Notes under the pieces: model-generated
The model's database searches: none
Told to the model about the DNA's origin: nothing
What the model saw: only the letters and a program-made list of their open reading frames with translations
Source of the DNA: Sordariomycetes sp. S80-01Y
Taxonomy: Eukaryota; Ascomycota; Sordariomycetes
DNA: 64,000 bases
Assembly (NCBI GenBank): GCA_037042185.1
Contig: JAXQJY010000033.1
Location: 2,852,001 to 2,916,000 of the forward strand
Reading direction: 5' to 3'
Program-made: the position numbers and the translations under genes
In this document: piece by piece, positions 44,401 to 53,992 of the stretch
Numbering within the stretch: the stretch's first letter is position 1
How the letters are laid out: every line of letters begins with the position of its first letter

Positions 44401-44654
44401 TCTGCCCACTTGCCCGCATCCTTCTTGTCGAAACCAAAAACGAGGCTGTTCCAGAACGTGAGCTCGATCCTGCGGTCGCCATCTTCTATCCTCTTTTTCC
44501 TCTCGTCCACGGATAAGCTCGATCCGACATTGCTCGGCCTCCGGTAGTCTTCTTCGTCGTCTTCTGAAACCTTGGCGCATAGGAGGTGACAGCCTTTCGG
44601 GATCTGCTGGAACTCGGCGAATTTTTCCGCCAGCTCCTCTATTAGTTCTGGCAT
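38435..44654 (-). CDS. SEN1: Sen1/senataxin-type SF1 RNA:DNA helicase
   Basis: Exon 1 (44654-44302) and exon 2 (44255-38435), joined over a 46-nt intron (GTAAGA...GCTAATTTGTCCAG), encode 2,057 residues. The first 1,000 residues are the helical Sen1 N-terminal domain. The SF1B helicase core starts with the NRAQALAVMGAQDNDGF Q-motif region, Walker A IQGPPGTGKTKT near residue 1350, DEAAQ near 1580, GDPKQLPPTVLS, QYRMHP, and motifs V/VI (TDAFQGRE, NVGLTRAK). Sen1 unwinds R-loops and terminates RNA polymerase II transcription of non-coding RNAs. The start codon lies in the same frame as the conserved N-terminal block. An alternative 3' splice (38529-38421) would replace the last 32 residues with a basic tail ending at 38263. 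See the separate finding. Confidence 0.94.
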
Positions 44655-46097
44655 GGCATCCGTGGTATCGAAGCAAGCATTGCGAGGGCCTGTTGCAGTC
44701 GTCGTGTGCGTTTCGTGGCTGGGTATTATAAGGAGGGCCGTCGATGGGCCAACAAGGGAGACCCCTAGGCGAGGTTAGTCGGCTGGAAAGTAGAGGGCGA
44801 AGGGACAGCAGAAGAGGGGACCACGGCCTCAAACGTCACGGTCGGTGAAATACACAGGTGGGTGTCAGGGTGACGGACGTGGCTATTCTTACCGTGGACT
44901 GGAGATGGAACCAAGTGTTGAATGGATTTCGGAGAGACGGCGGCAAGGGCTGCGGCGTGTTGGTTCTGTGATGCCCGAGGGCGATTTCGAAATGTCTGGC
45001 GGGTGTTGCGCTTGTGAGCTACTCGAGAATGGAGCGCAGCCAGGCGGTTTTGGTTGTTGAAAAGAATGAAAAGTTGGAAACGCGTAGGCGCGCAACTCGG
45101 TCTGGATATCTTATCAAAGAACAGAAGCCGGAAGTTCAGGTGCAGGGTGTTAAATGACCCGCACAAAGCCCGAGTGGGGCCGCGTCTGCAGGGCACCACC
45201 GTCACGGTGCTGCGACCGTAACAGTGACAGCTCCCAATCGCGCGCCGAGGGTGTCCCAGCGCTGACACAACTTCACCTCAAGACGATAGTCGTTTGATGT
45301 TCGATATCACACCAAATGGAGCCTTCACTCAACCCCATTGCGAAGGTTACAGTTTTCAACCTGCACTCTCTGTGAACAGCGCACAATAACCTGCTCCAGT
45401 ACTCTACTTGTACTAGTGCTGCTACTACTATAGTACTTGTAGTAGTATGAACACTTCCATGCCCGAGTTAATGGCAACTAATCATGTCTCCGAACTGCAC
45501 GGGCTACATAATGAGCAAGATACTACCATTTCTTAGCTCGCAGTTTGTCAGATGCTGCTGCGTTAAGCAGGTTGCTCCGGTCCCTGGTGGAAGCGCTCTG
45601 GGTGTGGCCAAGTCACCGAGTGGTCTCAGCGTGCCGCCAGCATACACCCTCATCAGTACTAATGTGCTTCACTTCCTTTTCGAAGAAGAGCCTCAAGACT
45701 CGGCAGACCCAGAGACTCTTGGTAAGTACCTTACAGAATGGATGTGGTCTCAGGTTCAATTTACATCACATGTTAAAGACTTGTTGGAGCTTGCGCAGGG
45801 CACTGCCTGCAGCTCGAGTGAATGGACTTGAGAATCTCTTCAGATTCATCTCAACCTTCACCATCGCCTGTAAATCCTTCATGCGCTTGCCTTGAGGAAT
45901 TCTTTTTCTTCACCAGCCCGATCTGGCCGCTTTCTTGCTCTACCACTGAATCTCAAGCATGCTTCGTCCAAGACTTCTTCCCCCGAGCCAACACACATAT
46001 CGATTGCGAATTCTCATCGCTAGTATCTTGTTGATACACGCATCTAATCTCGCTTGTAAATTTGTTTCCCTCTTCGTCTTAACCTGCTTATCCCACT
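44655..46097. other. Divergent intergenic region between SEN1 and RID
   Basis: No convincing gene. Two overlapping plus-strand frames at 45484-45895 lack domains. A GGTAAGTACCTTACAG stretch near 45720 looks splice-like, and the end of the region carries a strong acceptor pattern (TTGCTAACCATGCTCTTTCTAG, about 46142-46163), so a spliced leader for the methyltransferase transcript is likely. A short inverted repeat is listed separately. Confidence 0.4.
45422..45445. repeat. Short perfect inverted repeat in an intergenic region
   Basis: CTACTAC at 45422-45428 and GTAGTAG at 45439-45445 flank a 10-nt loop. Neighbouring CTACTTGTACTAGTGC makes the whole 45405-45448 stretch rich in TAC/GTA steps. 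It could form a cruciform or an RNA hairpin if transcribed. No function is assigned. Confidence 0.5.
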
Positions 46098-48077
46098 ATG
46101 TCACGTTGGCATTGCCCGCTCGCATGTAATCTGCTCGACATTGCTAACCATGCTCTTTCTAGGTTTGTGGTCGGAATTCCAAATCCATATTGCTCAGACA
46201 TGGAAGGCCCTGTCAATCTGCTCTCTTCGAATGAAGACGTTCAGCTGCTCACACAGCGATCCATGTACCGCCCGTATCGCTTCCGCTCGGCCACGCTCGG
46301 CCGTGAAAAGGAAGCTGGGGATTCGGTAGACCCTGAGGAGGTCATAGATCTGACAATTGAGAATAATTCAAAGGTATCGTATGGGCTTGGGGATGGCGAG
46401 TGGGCTCTCACGAGAGTGCGGGTGAAAGGTCAGCTACTTCAGTCTGGCGACTTCGTTGAGATTGAACCGCTCATGATCGGGCCTTACAAAGTCTCTTACC
46501 TACTCATCGAGATCATCATTGAGGACCGTCTGGGGAACCTATCCATTCGTGGGTTGCCTCTAGCTCGGACATGCAACTTACAGGGCAAATTACCGCGGAA
46601 GCCTAACGAAGTATGCCGAATTCTTCAGTTCGACGACAACAATGTCAACCCAGCCTTTACCCACGTCGATAAGGGAGCGGTGATATCAAAGAGAAAGCTC
46701 ACCCTCACGAATACTTTGTATCCTCGCTACGCAAGCAGCGAAAACACTGTCTGTCGATGGGACTTCCAGATTCACACCGTCACCAGGGGCAGAACATCGA
46801 AGCGAGTTGAGGAGGTTCTTGAAAGAATACAGGCCAGCGACGTACCAGACAAGACGTACTGCAAAAGAGACGATATCCTATGCTCGGCCTGGCGCGGAGG
46901 TAGAGTCCTAGGGGGCTCATGGATTGGGGACTCTTCAACTCTTCCGGTTGACACCATCGACTTGGAGGACCGTGACTTGATCAGAGAGGCTACCAACCGC
47001 CAAGCGGGACAAAAGTACACCCTCTTTGATTCCTTCTCTGGGGCTGGAGGTGTGTCCCGTGGAGCACAGATGAGCGGCTTCAAGGTTATGTACGCCGTTG
47101 ACAAGGAAGAAACCACGTGGGCGACTTACCGAATCAACTTTCCTGACACGCAGCTATACAAGTGCCGAGTGGACCAATTCATTGACCGAGCTCGGAAAGA
47201 TCATATCAGAGTCGACTTTCTTCACCTATCTCCTCCCTGTCAATACTTTTCACCGGCAAAGACACGCCCTTCGGCGCACGACGACGAAAACATCTTTGCG
47301 CTGTACTCCTGCAACGCACTGATACACAAGCTTCGGCCCCGCATCATCACCGTTGAACAGACCTTTGGTATCATGCATAGTCGCCATCAAGAGTACTTTC
47401 ATGGCTTCTTGAATGACTTTACACAGTATGGGTACTCAGTCCGGTGGAAGATCGTGCGGCTGTGTACTTGGGGTTGTGCCCAGGACCGCAAGCGGCTCAT
47501 TATGATCGCCGCAGCACCCGGGGAGAAGCTTCCACCCTTTCCCAAAGCCACGCATTGCGAAACGCGTCGTCTTGGCTTGAGGCCTTTTGCAACTATCCGC
47601 AAGGTCCTGCACAGCATCCGGCGTCGTGACGACCTTCACGACCTTGACACCGTGAAGCGATTCTGGCCTCGCCGCGCCCCTTACAACCCAGACCGTTTAG
47701 CCGGTACACTCACCACTGGCGGCGCCGATTTTGTTCACTATGACGGCAGCCGCGATTTTACGTTGCGTGAATTTGCTGCGTTGCAGGGCTTCCCGCGTTA
47801 CCATAGGTTCAAGGGCACCCGGACTTCTGTCAAGAAGCAAATTGGCAATGCGTTTCCCCCCAATACGGTCAGAGTGCTGTACCAACATTTGCAAATGTGG
47901 CTTCTCAGACAAGATGGCATGAAGCCATATCAGGCAAAAGCACCAGACGCCATCATGCTCGATGTCGATGATCTTCCCCAGCCTGTCGTCGTCGATGATT
48001 CGGATGATCCTTCTGACGCCAACCACTCTTCGAGCAAATCCACTTCTCCTGAAATGATAGACCTCATTGAAGATTAA
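46098..48077 (+). CDS. rid: RID/Masc1-type C5 cytosine DNA methyltransferase
   Basis: The open frame from ATG 46098 is 659 residues. The likelier translated start is ATG 46200, because an intron-like acceptor (TTGCTAAC...TTTCTAG, ending near 46163) sits between them. The N-terminal 300 residues include a BAH-like segment (LQSGDFVEIEPLMIGPYKVS). Catalytic motifs follow: I (FDSFSGAGGVSRG), IV (LSPPCQYFSP with the catalytic Cys), VI as EQTFG instead of the usual ENV, which marks the RID/Masc1 group, VIII (QDRKRL) and X (KKQIGNAFPPN). In Neurospora RID is needed for repeat-induced point mutation, and in Ascobolus Masc1 for methylation induced premeiotically. The gene looks intact, so this genome is probably competent for RIP or once was. 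The C-terminal 60 residues are acidic and disordered. Confidence 0.9.
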   Translation: MSRWHCPLACNLLDIANHALSRFVVGIPNPYCSDMEGPVNLLSSNEDVQLLTQRSMYRPYRFRSATLGREKEAGDSVDPEEVIDLTIENNSKVSYGLGDGEWALTRVRVKGQLLQSGDFVEIEPLMIGPYKVSYLLIEIIIEDRLGNLSIRGLPLARTCNLQGKLPRKPNEVCRILQFDDNNVNPAFTHVDKGAVISKRKLTLTNTLYPRYASSENTVCRWDFQIHTVTRGRTSKRVEEVLERIQASDVPDKTYCKRDDILCSAWRGGRVLGGSWIGDSSTLPVDTIDLEDRDLIREATNRQAGQKYTLFDSFSGAGGVSRGAQMSGFKVMYAVDKEETTWATYRINFPDTQLYKCRVDQFIDRARKDHIRVDFLHLSPPCQYFSPAKTRPSAHDDENIFALYSCNALIHKLRPRIITVEQTFGIMHSRHQEYFHGFLNDFTQYGYSVRWKIVRLCTWGCAQDRKRLIMIAAAPGEKLPPFPKATHCETRRLGLRPFATIRKVLHSIRRRDDLHDLDTVKRFWPRRAPYNPDRLAGTLTTGGADFVHYDGSRDFTLREFAALQGFPRYHRFKGTRTSVKKQIGNAFPPNTVRVLYQHLQMWLLRQDGMKPYQAKAPDAIMLDVDDLPQPVVVDDSDDPSDANHSSSKSTSPEMIDLIED

Positions 48078-49493
48078 TACAACACTTCCAACCAGACCCG
48101 GATTTCCGAACGGCGTGTACATAGCGCCGTGGTCGACTTGAGCTGGATCTAAGCTAAAGTTCACTTTGCCCTGATGCCCGCTTGCTTCTGCTGCCGCTCG
48201 AGATCAGCGTGATAGGGACATGGACGTGAGTGAAGATAACAGGAGGGGCGAACTTTGATACAGTAAGAGGAGTACAGGTACTTTTTCACTCTCTATGGAA
48301 AAGATTTCGAGCTTGAGAAGCACTAGTGAGGGCGTCACTGCATATATAGAAATTTCACATAAACCCAAGCTGGACAGACGTAATGAGCTTATGTGGCAAA
48401 TGATGACCCGTCGCGTGTCAGCGCCTCGCCGAGATTCCGTTCGAGTCTTTCAAAAATCCTTCTTGCATCGAATTCACCTCGCTGGGCGTGGCTGCATCGT
48501 GATTGTGCTCATCACTTATGTACGCTTCGAATGGCGAGTTCTCAGCTCACTCATCGTTCCGAGTCGGAGGGCAAATCTAAAGGTCTCACAGTACATTATA
48601 GTCAGGAAGCGGCGTCTAGCCATTAATCCAGATGTTCAAATGTCGTTGACTTCAAGAGGAGCGTCACGAAGTCCCAATCTTCGGAGGCAACGGCAGTTGC
48701 ATTTAAGGTGCCCATTCGACCGAAAGAAAAGGGGGTTGGGTTGAATATGAAAAACAGATTACTACACCTTTGGATTAAGTTCAAATTACAGTGCCTTTGA
48801 GAAAACTCTGCTGATCGCACTTTCATGTTACACCCCTCGCATTACAGTATGATCTCACATTGTGAGGCTGCGTTGCAGTCCCCTCCCTGTTTGTCCTCAG
48901 GACATGGAACCCATTCGAGTCGAGCAAACGGAATACACACACACACACCACAATCGCACTTGCATCAGTCTTTCTAAAAGAATCTAAGGAGGGATCAGGG
49001 GGCTTCACTGTCAATGCAACTTACCTTGCAGGCCTATGTAGGAGGTGAGCGTGAATGGCAGGAGCGCCGGGAGTAATCTCAGGAAAGCATGGCAGCCCTG
49101 AAAAGTGCGGATGCCTTAAGGTAGGTCACATTCACGGTACCTACAATATGGATACCTCAGGTAGCAACGTTTTTCAGTCACCTCAGAGTCTGCACATTGC
49201 GCTCACCTGGCTCTCATCTTCCTACCTTCTGCCTCTCTCGCCACTCCGCGTTGGTTCTTTCACTACAACTTCTCCTCTTCGAGCGCTCCAACTCCTCAGT
49301 CTCGCGCACATAATTCTGTGCACTTTTGAAGACCCTTGTTGTGTATAACTTGTGTCGTTTCGGGGCCTGTATTGGAGGAGTCCCAATATCAAGTCCGAAG
49401 CTCTGCACGCGTGCTGCCACAAGTGCACAGTACCTGTTGAAGACGGTTGTGGGGTCTCGATCTCTCAGCTTGTGTCTGTCGACTACTGAAGTC
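48078..49493. other. Intergenic region between RID and the SF1 helicase
   Basis: No supported gene. It contains an (AC)n microsatellite near 48934-48949 and, near 49115-49165, a cluster of AGGTA/TACCT motifs. The last 250 nt before 49494 are CT-rich and probably the leader of the helicase gene. Confidence 0.45.
48934..48949. repeat. AC dinucleotide microsatellite
   Basis: About seven to eight tandem AC units within an intergenic region. It is too short to matter functionally but potentially polymorphic between strains. Confidence 0.6.
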
Positions 49494-52148
49494 ATGAATA
49501 ACAAACTCGCTGGGGCCCGAGCCGCCTCTCAGCCTCATGTTCTCAAGGTAAGTCTTCTGGCACTTCTACGAACTTTCGGGGAATGAGGCATCATGCTTAC
49601 TGATCGCCAGAAGCCGGGCGTCATGCTCTCCTTCAATACATCGGAAGATTTTATCCGTGTCCACGAGGAGGGGACTATCATCGAGCAAGAGAATGAAGAG
49701 GCCGTTCTGCAAAATTTCAACCACAGTCGCAAGTGTTTCGACGCCTGGGTGATCGCGCCCATCCCTGGAACAACGACCAACTTTACCCGGTCCTGGCTGG
49801 TCCTCGTCAAGGTCCCACCTCTGAGCGAGGATATGGAGTTCCCCACGACTGGAGACCAATTCAGTATAGACATGGAAACCCCGGTAGAGCGTGATGGCAA
49901 GACCTATTCACTCACCCACCTCCTTACTGAGCGTATCGCCAACCCCTACGAGGATCTTAGAAGCACCGAGGAAACCTTCAACAAAGGCGTTTGCAGATCC
50001 GCAGCCTTCAAAGTCGATGTGCCGCGTTCTTAGGAGGACGCAGACAATCGAAACATAGAGCTGGATTTAATGTCAGAGTTCCAAGCCACACGCGCCATCG
50101 ACGATATTGATAATATCGCCCTCGATACCTCCAAAACGACGCAATTAGTCATACAATGGAAAATTATGAGCGTCAGCTCCGATGCTGAGCTTTCTGCCTT
50201 GAGGCATTTGACGGAGAAGAAGCGCATTGGCGAGCGTCAGCCATCAGTAAGGTCGAGGATGGCCTTCGACATGATCCTCGACTTCAAGGGGGCAGAGCGA
50301 ATTGAACAGAATCTTCACCACGAATTTCCCCACCTGAAGGACCCATGGAGAGAAGGAAGCCGATTGAATCGGGTCCTTCTTAGCAAGCTGTCATCTTTTA
50401 ATGTTGACCATCGCCGCGCATTCGAGAGTTTATCGAGCATTCCGAATGGTCTGATGTTTCTTAATGGTTGCCCAGGTACGTTCCAGTATATCTCTACGTT
50501 GGTGTACGACACGTCTAACCACGCTTTAGGAGCTGGGAAAACCGAATTCAATACGGTGCTTGCTGCATTGATTCAGTCCCGGCAAGACACGAGTAACAAA
50601 CGACACAGCCCCGTGCTTTTTCTTGTCGACATTAACAAGACTGTCGACGATGCAGCGAATCGATACTTTCGGTTATGTAGAGAGGCTGATTTGGGAGGTC
50701 TTCGCATTATTCGCATGCACGGGTTTCCATACGAGATGCGCAAGAGTCAGAAGCTACAGCAAGTCTCATCGAAAGCGGACGATACCACCGTCACCACCAC
50801 TGACTTCACCAAGAGGTTCCTTACGACAGCTAGCCTGGCATCCACGAATCTCGCGGCTCCAGGTAGTTCGGGATCTAGGGGCGACAGAGCTCCGACGTTA
50901 GATGAGGCTGCGTGGCAGTATTTCGAAAGCCACAAGACTGCCGATGTTTTCGCAGGGCTCCAGAAACTCCTCGCCCGGATGCAGACTGAAGGTGCTCTGC
51001 CCAGCGAGGATTGGAAATCTCTTCGCCAAAGAGTAAAGACTCTTTATGTTGCTGTGCTATCTCAGGCAGATTTTATCGCCACCACGCCTGTAGCAGCAGC
51101 TTCTGCACAATTTGCGAATCTGTTTAGACCAAAGGTTATCATCATCGATGAGGCTCCCCACGCTCGCGAGCTTACGACGCTCATAGCCATCGCCTATTAC
51201 GACCCGAAGCTGTGGATGTTCACTGGGGATGTGCAACAGACAGAGCCATTCGTCAAAGGCGGATCCAAGATAGATATGGAGAAACGCGGACTGAAACACA
51301 ACCCATATCATGACCAATTGAAGCTCAGCACGATGGCCAGAGCCGCTCGAGTCGGCGCTCTCAACGCGCAGCTGCTGATCAACAACAGGGCGCATGGAAA
51401 TTTACATCGACTCCCTTCTGATCTGTTCTACGATGGCCAGATGAGGTCCGGCTACGCAACACCAGAGGCCATGTACCCCGAGAGTACGTCTTACTTGAAG
51501 AATTACCTGGCCAATATCGGCGGTATCTCTTATCCATTACGTGAAAATCGACTCATCGTGCATCTTGCCGAAGCCTCCGAAAGAAGGTTGAAGTCGAGTT
51601 TCTGGAATCCACAGCATCACGATTGGGTCCTCAAGCAAGCAGAAGAACTTCTGCGTAACGGCAGGTTTATGAGCTTGCAGCCAGACAGGAAAGGCACCAT
51701 CATGATTGCAACACCGTACAGGTCAGCGGCGGGGGAGTATCAGGCTGCTATCAAGCGATGGCCCGAGGAATGGAAGGATCGTATCGAGATCTTGACCGTC
51801 GACAAATCTCAGGGGAACCAGGCAGATGTGGTAATCTTGGATATGGTGAGGACTTCAACCGTCGGGTTCATGGACAATCCGCAGCGCCTGAACGTCGCCA
51901 TGACCCGAGCTCTCCAGGCTGAAATTATCGTCATGAACGAGAAAATGACGACCAGACCGTCTCAGGGCATGAGAATCAAGACAACGTACACTTCCAAACT
52001 ATGGGAGGACACCCTCTATGCTGGAAGGCTCTTTGAGTTCCATGAGAACCAGGTGCAGAGTCAGCAAATACTGAATCCAAGGCACACCAACGTCGCGACA
52101 GCTTCCGTCCGGGAAGCCCCGGTTCTCACCAGCAACAGTCTAGGGTGA
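49494..52148 (+). CDS. SF1 (UPF1/DNA2-like) helicase, fungal lineage, role unknown
   Basis: My model has four exons: 49494-49547, 49611-49988, 50034-50475 and 50530-52148, 830 residues. The intron at 50476-50529 (GTACGT...GTCTAACCACGCTTTAG) splits the P-loop and splicing gives FLNGCPGAGKTEF near residue 290. Other SF1 motifs are DEAPHARELTTL (Walker B, near 497), MFTGDVQQTEPFV, TPYRSAAGEYQ, DKSQGNQADVVILDMVRT and PQRLNVAMTRAL, so the ATPase core looks complete. The N-terminal 290 residues are not recognised. The intron at 49989-50033 is inferred only because a TAG (50031-50033) otherwise interrupts one continuous frame and is preceded by an acceptor-like tract. A true stop or sequencing error is the alternative. 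It lies 1.4 kb downstream of RID in the same orientation. Confidence 0.75.
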
Positions 52149-53992
52149 ATCTTTGAAAGTGTGTAGTGAAGGTGTCAGAAATGTATGAAAGAGCAAGGTA
52201 TCGAAAAACGACAGGTGGCGTCTGGCCTCAGCATGGCCATTCCACTCAGAGATGTAATTTGGTTCTATAGTCGAAGAGGGCCCTGATAAGTGTACTCCTC
52301 TCCATCTGTAACTCCGGTCATCACACAATGCTTCTCAAACCTAGACGTGCTAGCCAGCTGTTGGATCAGGTCATGCCCGACGGAGGCCTACCGCCAAGAT
52401 TAAGGAAAGAGGATCAGATCAGCCTTAAACCATTGGATTCCAAGGCCATGCCAAGCCCCTAGGACAACGTCAACGGCCTCCAACATCGCCTCTGGCCAAA
52501 TTGCTGAGTTTACAGGGCCGACAGGTCAATGAGCGCAGTCTCTGAGTTTCCACGACAAGGTGGCATCGGCAGCCGTCAAAGCAGTTTACACTTAAGTTTA
52601 GAGTTGTCCCAAACACGTTTGATGACAGTAGTGTAGAATTACCTTAGATGGCCATCATCTCGGAATCCGGCTGGCGGCATTCGCGCCCTGGCGAATGTGG
52701 GGTCGAGAAACCTTGAACCACTCAAAGGGGGCGAGGAGAGTCGCCAACTTTTCCATTCGACGGTAGGGTCGCTTTGCGACGTCATGCTTGTTTTGGCGTC
52801 GTTGGGCAGATGGGCCTGGCGGGCGGTGATGCCAGAATCCCATAGGCTCAGACCGATAACTATCTTCAATCACCGAGCAACACCAGTCAGAATCCGGAAT
52901 CTGGGAGGGTTGCCATGAGGCGCAGACGTGCTCTGGAGGATGCGCCCAAGTACTACAGGTACCACCTCCAGCAAAGGATGGTAGTGCGAGACACACGCTT
53001 GTCGCGTGTCGTGGGGGGTGATTTACCCCGTAGCGTGGGCGGGTTGAGAAGTACCGATCTAAGCTACATTAGTTTCGGTCCGGGTCAGCGAACAATTTGC
53101 GGCTGCAGAGGTGCTGCGCAAAGGTTCCAGGCTCCGGTCGCTGCTGTACTCGGTACCGCTTGAGGCCCAGTCAGGAGGTGGGCTGGGGGTGAGGTATGTG
53201 TCCTTGTTTCTGGCGAGTCGCGTGGCAGGTATAAGTCAGAGTGAGAGGGATTTTGGCAAGTTGAGCCCCATTGCGGTTCTTCCTCCAGCACTAGTCTAGC
53301 TGGCCTGTGGTAATTGCCGCAGGGGCCAGGGGAAGTGGGAGGTACGAAGTAAAGGCTACCGCCACTGGGTCCTGCTGGAGCCCATCCGTGTTAGAGTTCA
53401 AGACGATGCTCGTAGCCCGCGGGTAGCGATGGCGCAGCGCGAGGTACTTCCCAGAAGGTGCAAGTACTCCGATTCAAACAGACAGAGGGTCAGGGAGTTG
53501 GTGAGCTAGGCCCAGTCTGCGAATATTGATGGATCTTATTGATGATGCTGCCGTGGGTGTGACGCTCAGAGCGGGAGGGACAAGAGGCACTTGGGGCTGG
53601 AATTGGAGGATGAGGGACCGACGATTGATCGGTGTAAGTGGATCATGGGCGGTTTCCCTCTCGGATGCCAGTGCAGGTGGGGCCTCCATGGTACCTCCTG
53701 CCTCTGGTACAAGTCGCTCTTTCCTCTCGCACGCTTATCCCGCACCTTCCTCTAGCAAATTCAATTCATCCCAAGATGTTGCGCTTCTAGAGAGTTTCAC
53801 TCTTCACCATCTGTGCAGCGCGTTCCTCGCTTCGCGCAATTGAGGTGTCGGCGGCTGGTTGTTGATCGAGGGTCTAGGTATCAAAGGAGGCCTCCCGCCC
53901 AGCTTCACACGCGCTCAGGCTGCTGCTGCTGGGGTCGGCTCGCCTACTCACTCGATCCGCCGTCACGTCTACGTCCCGTCCAGGCCTCAACC
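52149..53992. other. Intergenic region before the membrane-linked C2H2 gene
   Basis: About 1.8 kb with no convincing gene. Frames on both strands are short and domain-free. The last 300 nt are C-rich and probably the leader of the next gene. I see no repeat or RIP-like A+T-rich block. Confidence 0.45.

Noticed and set aside
45484-45895. Two overlapping plus-strand frames upstream of RID with a GGTAAGT splice-like site.
   Set aside because: No recognisable protein in either frame. More easily explained as a spliced untranslated leader.
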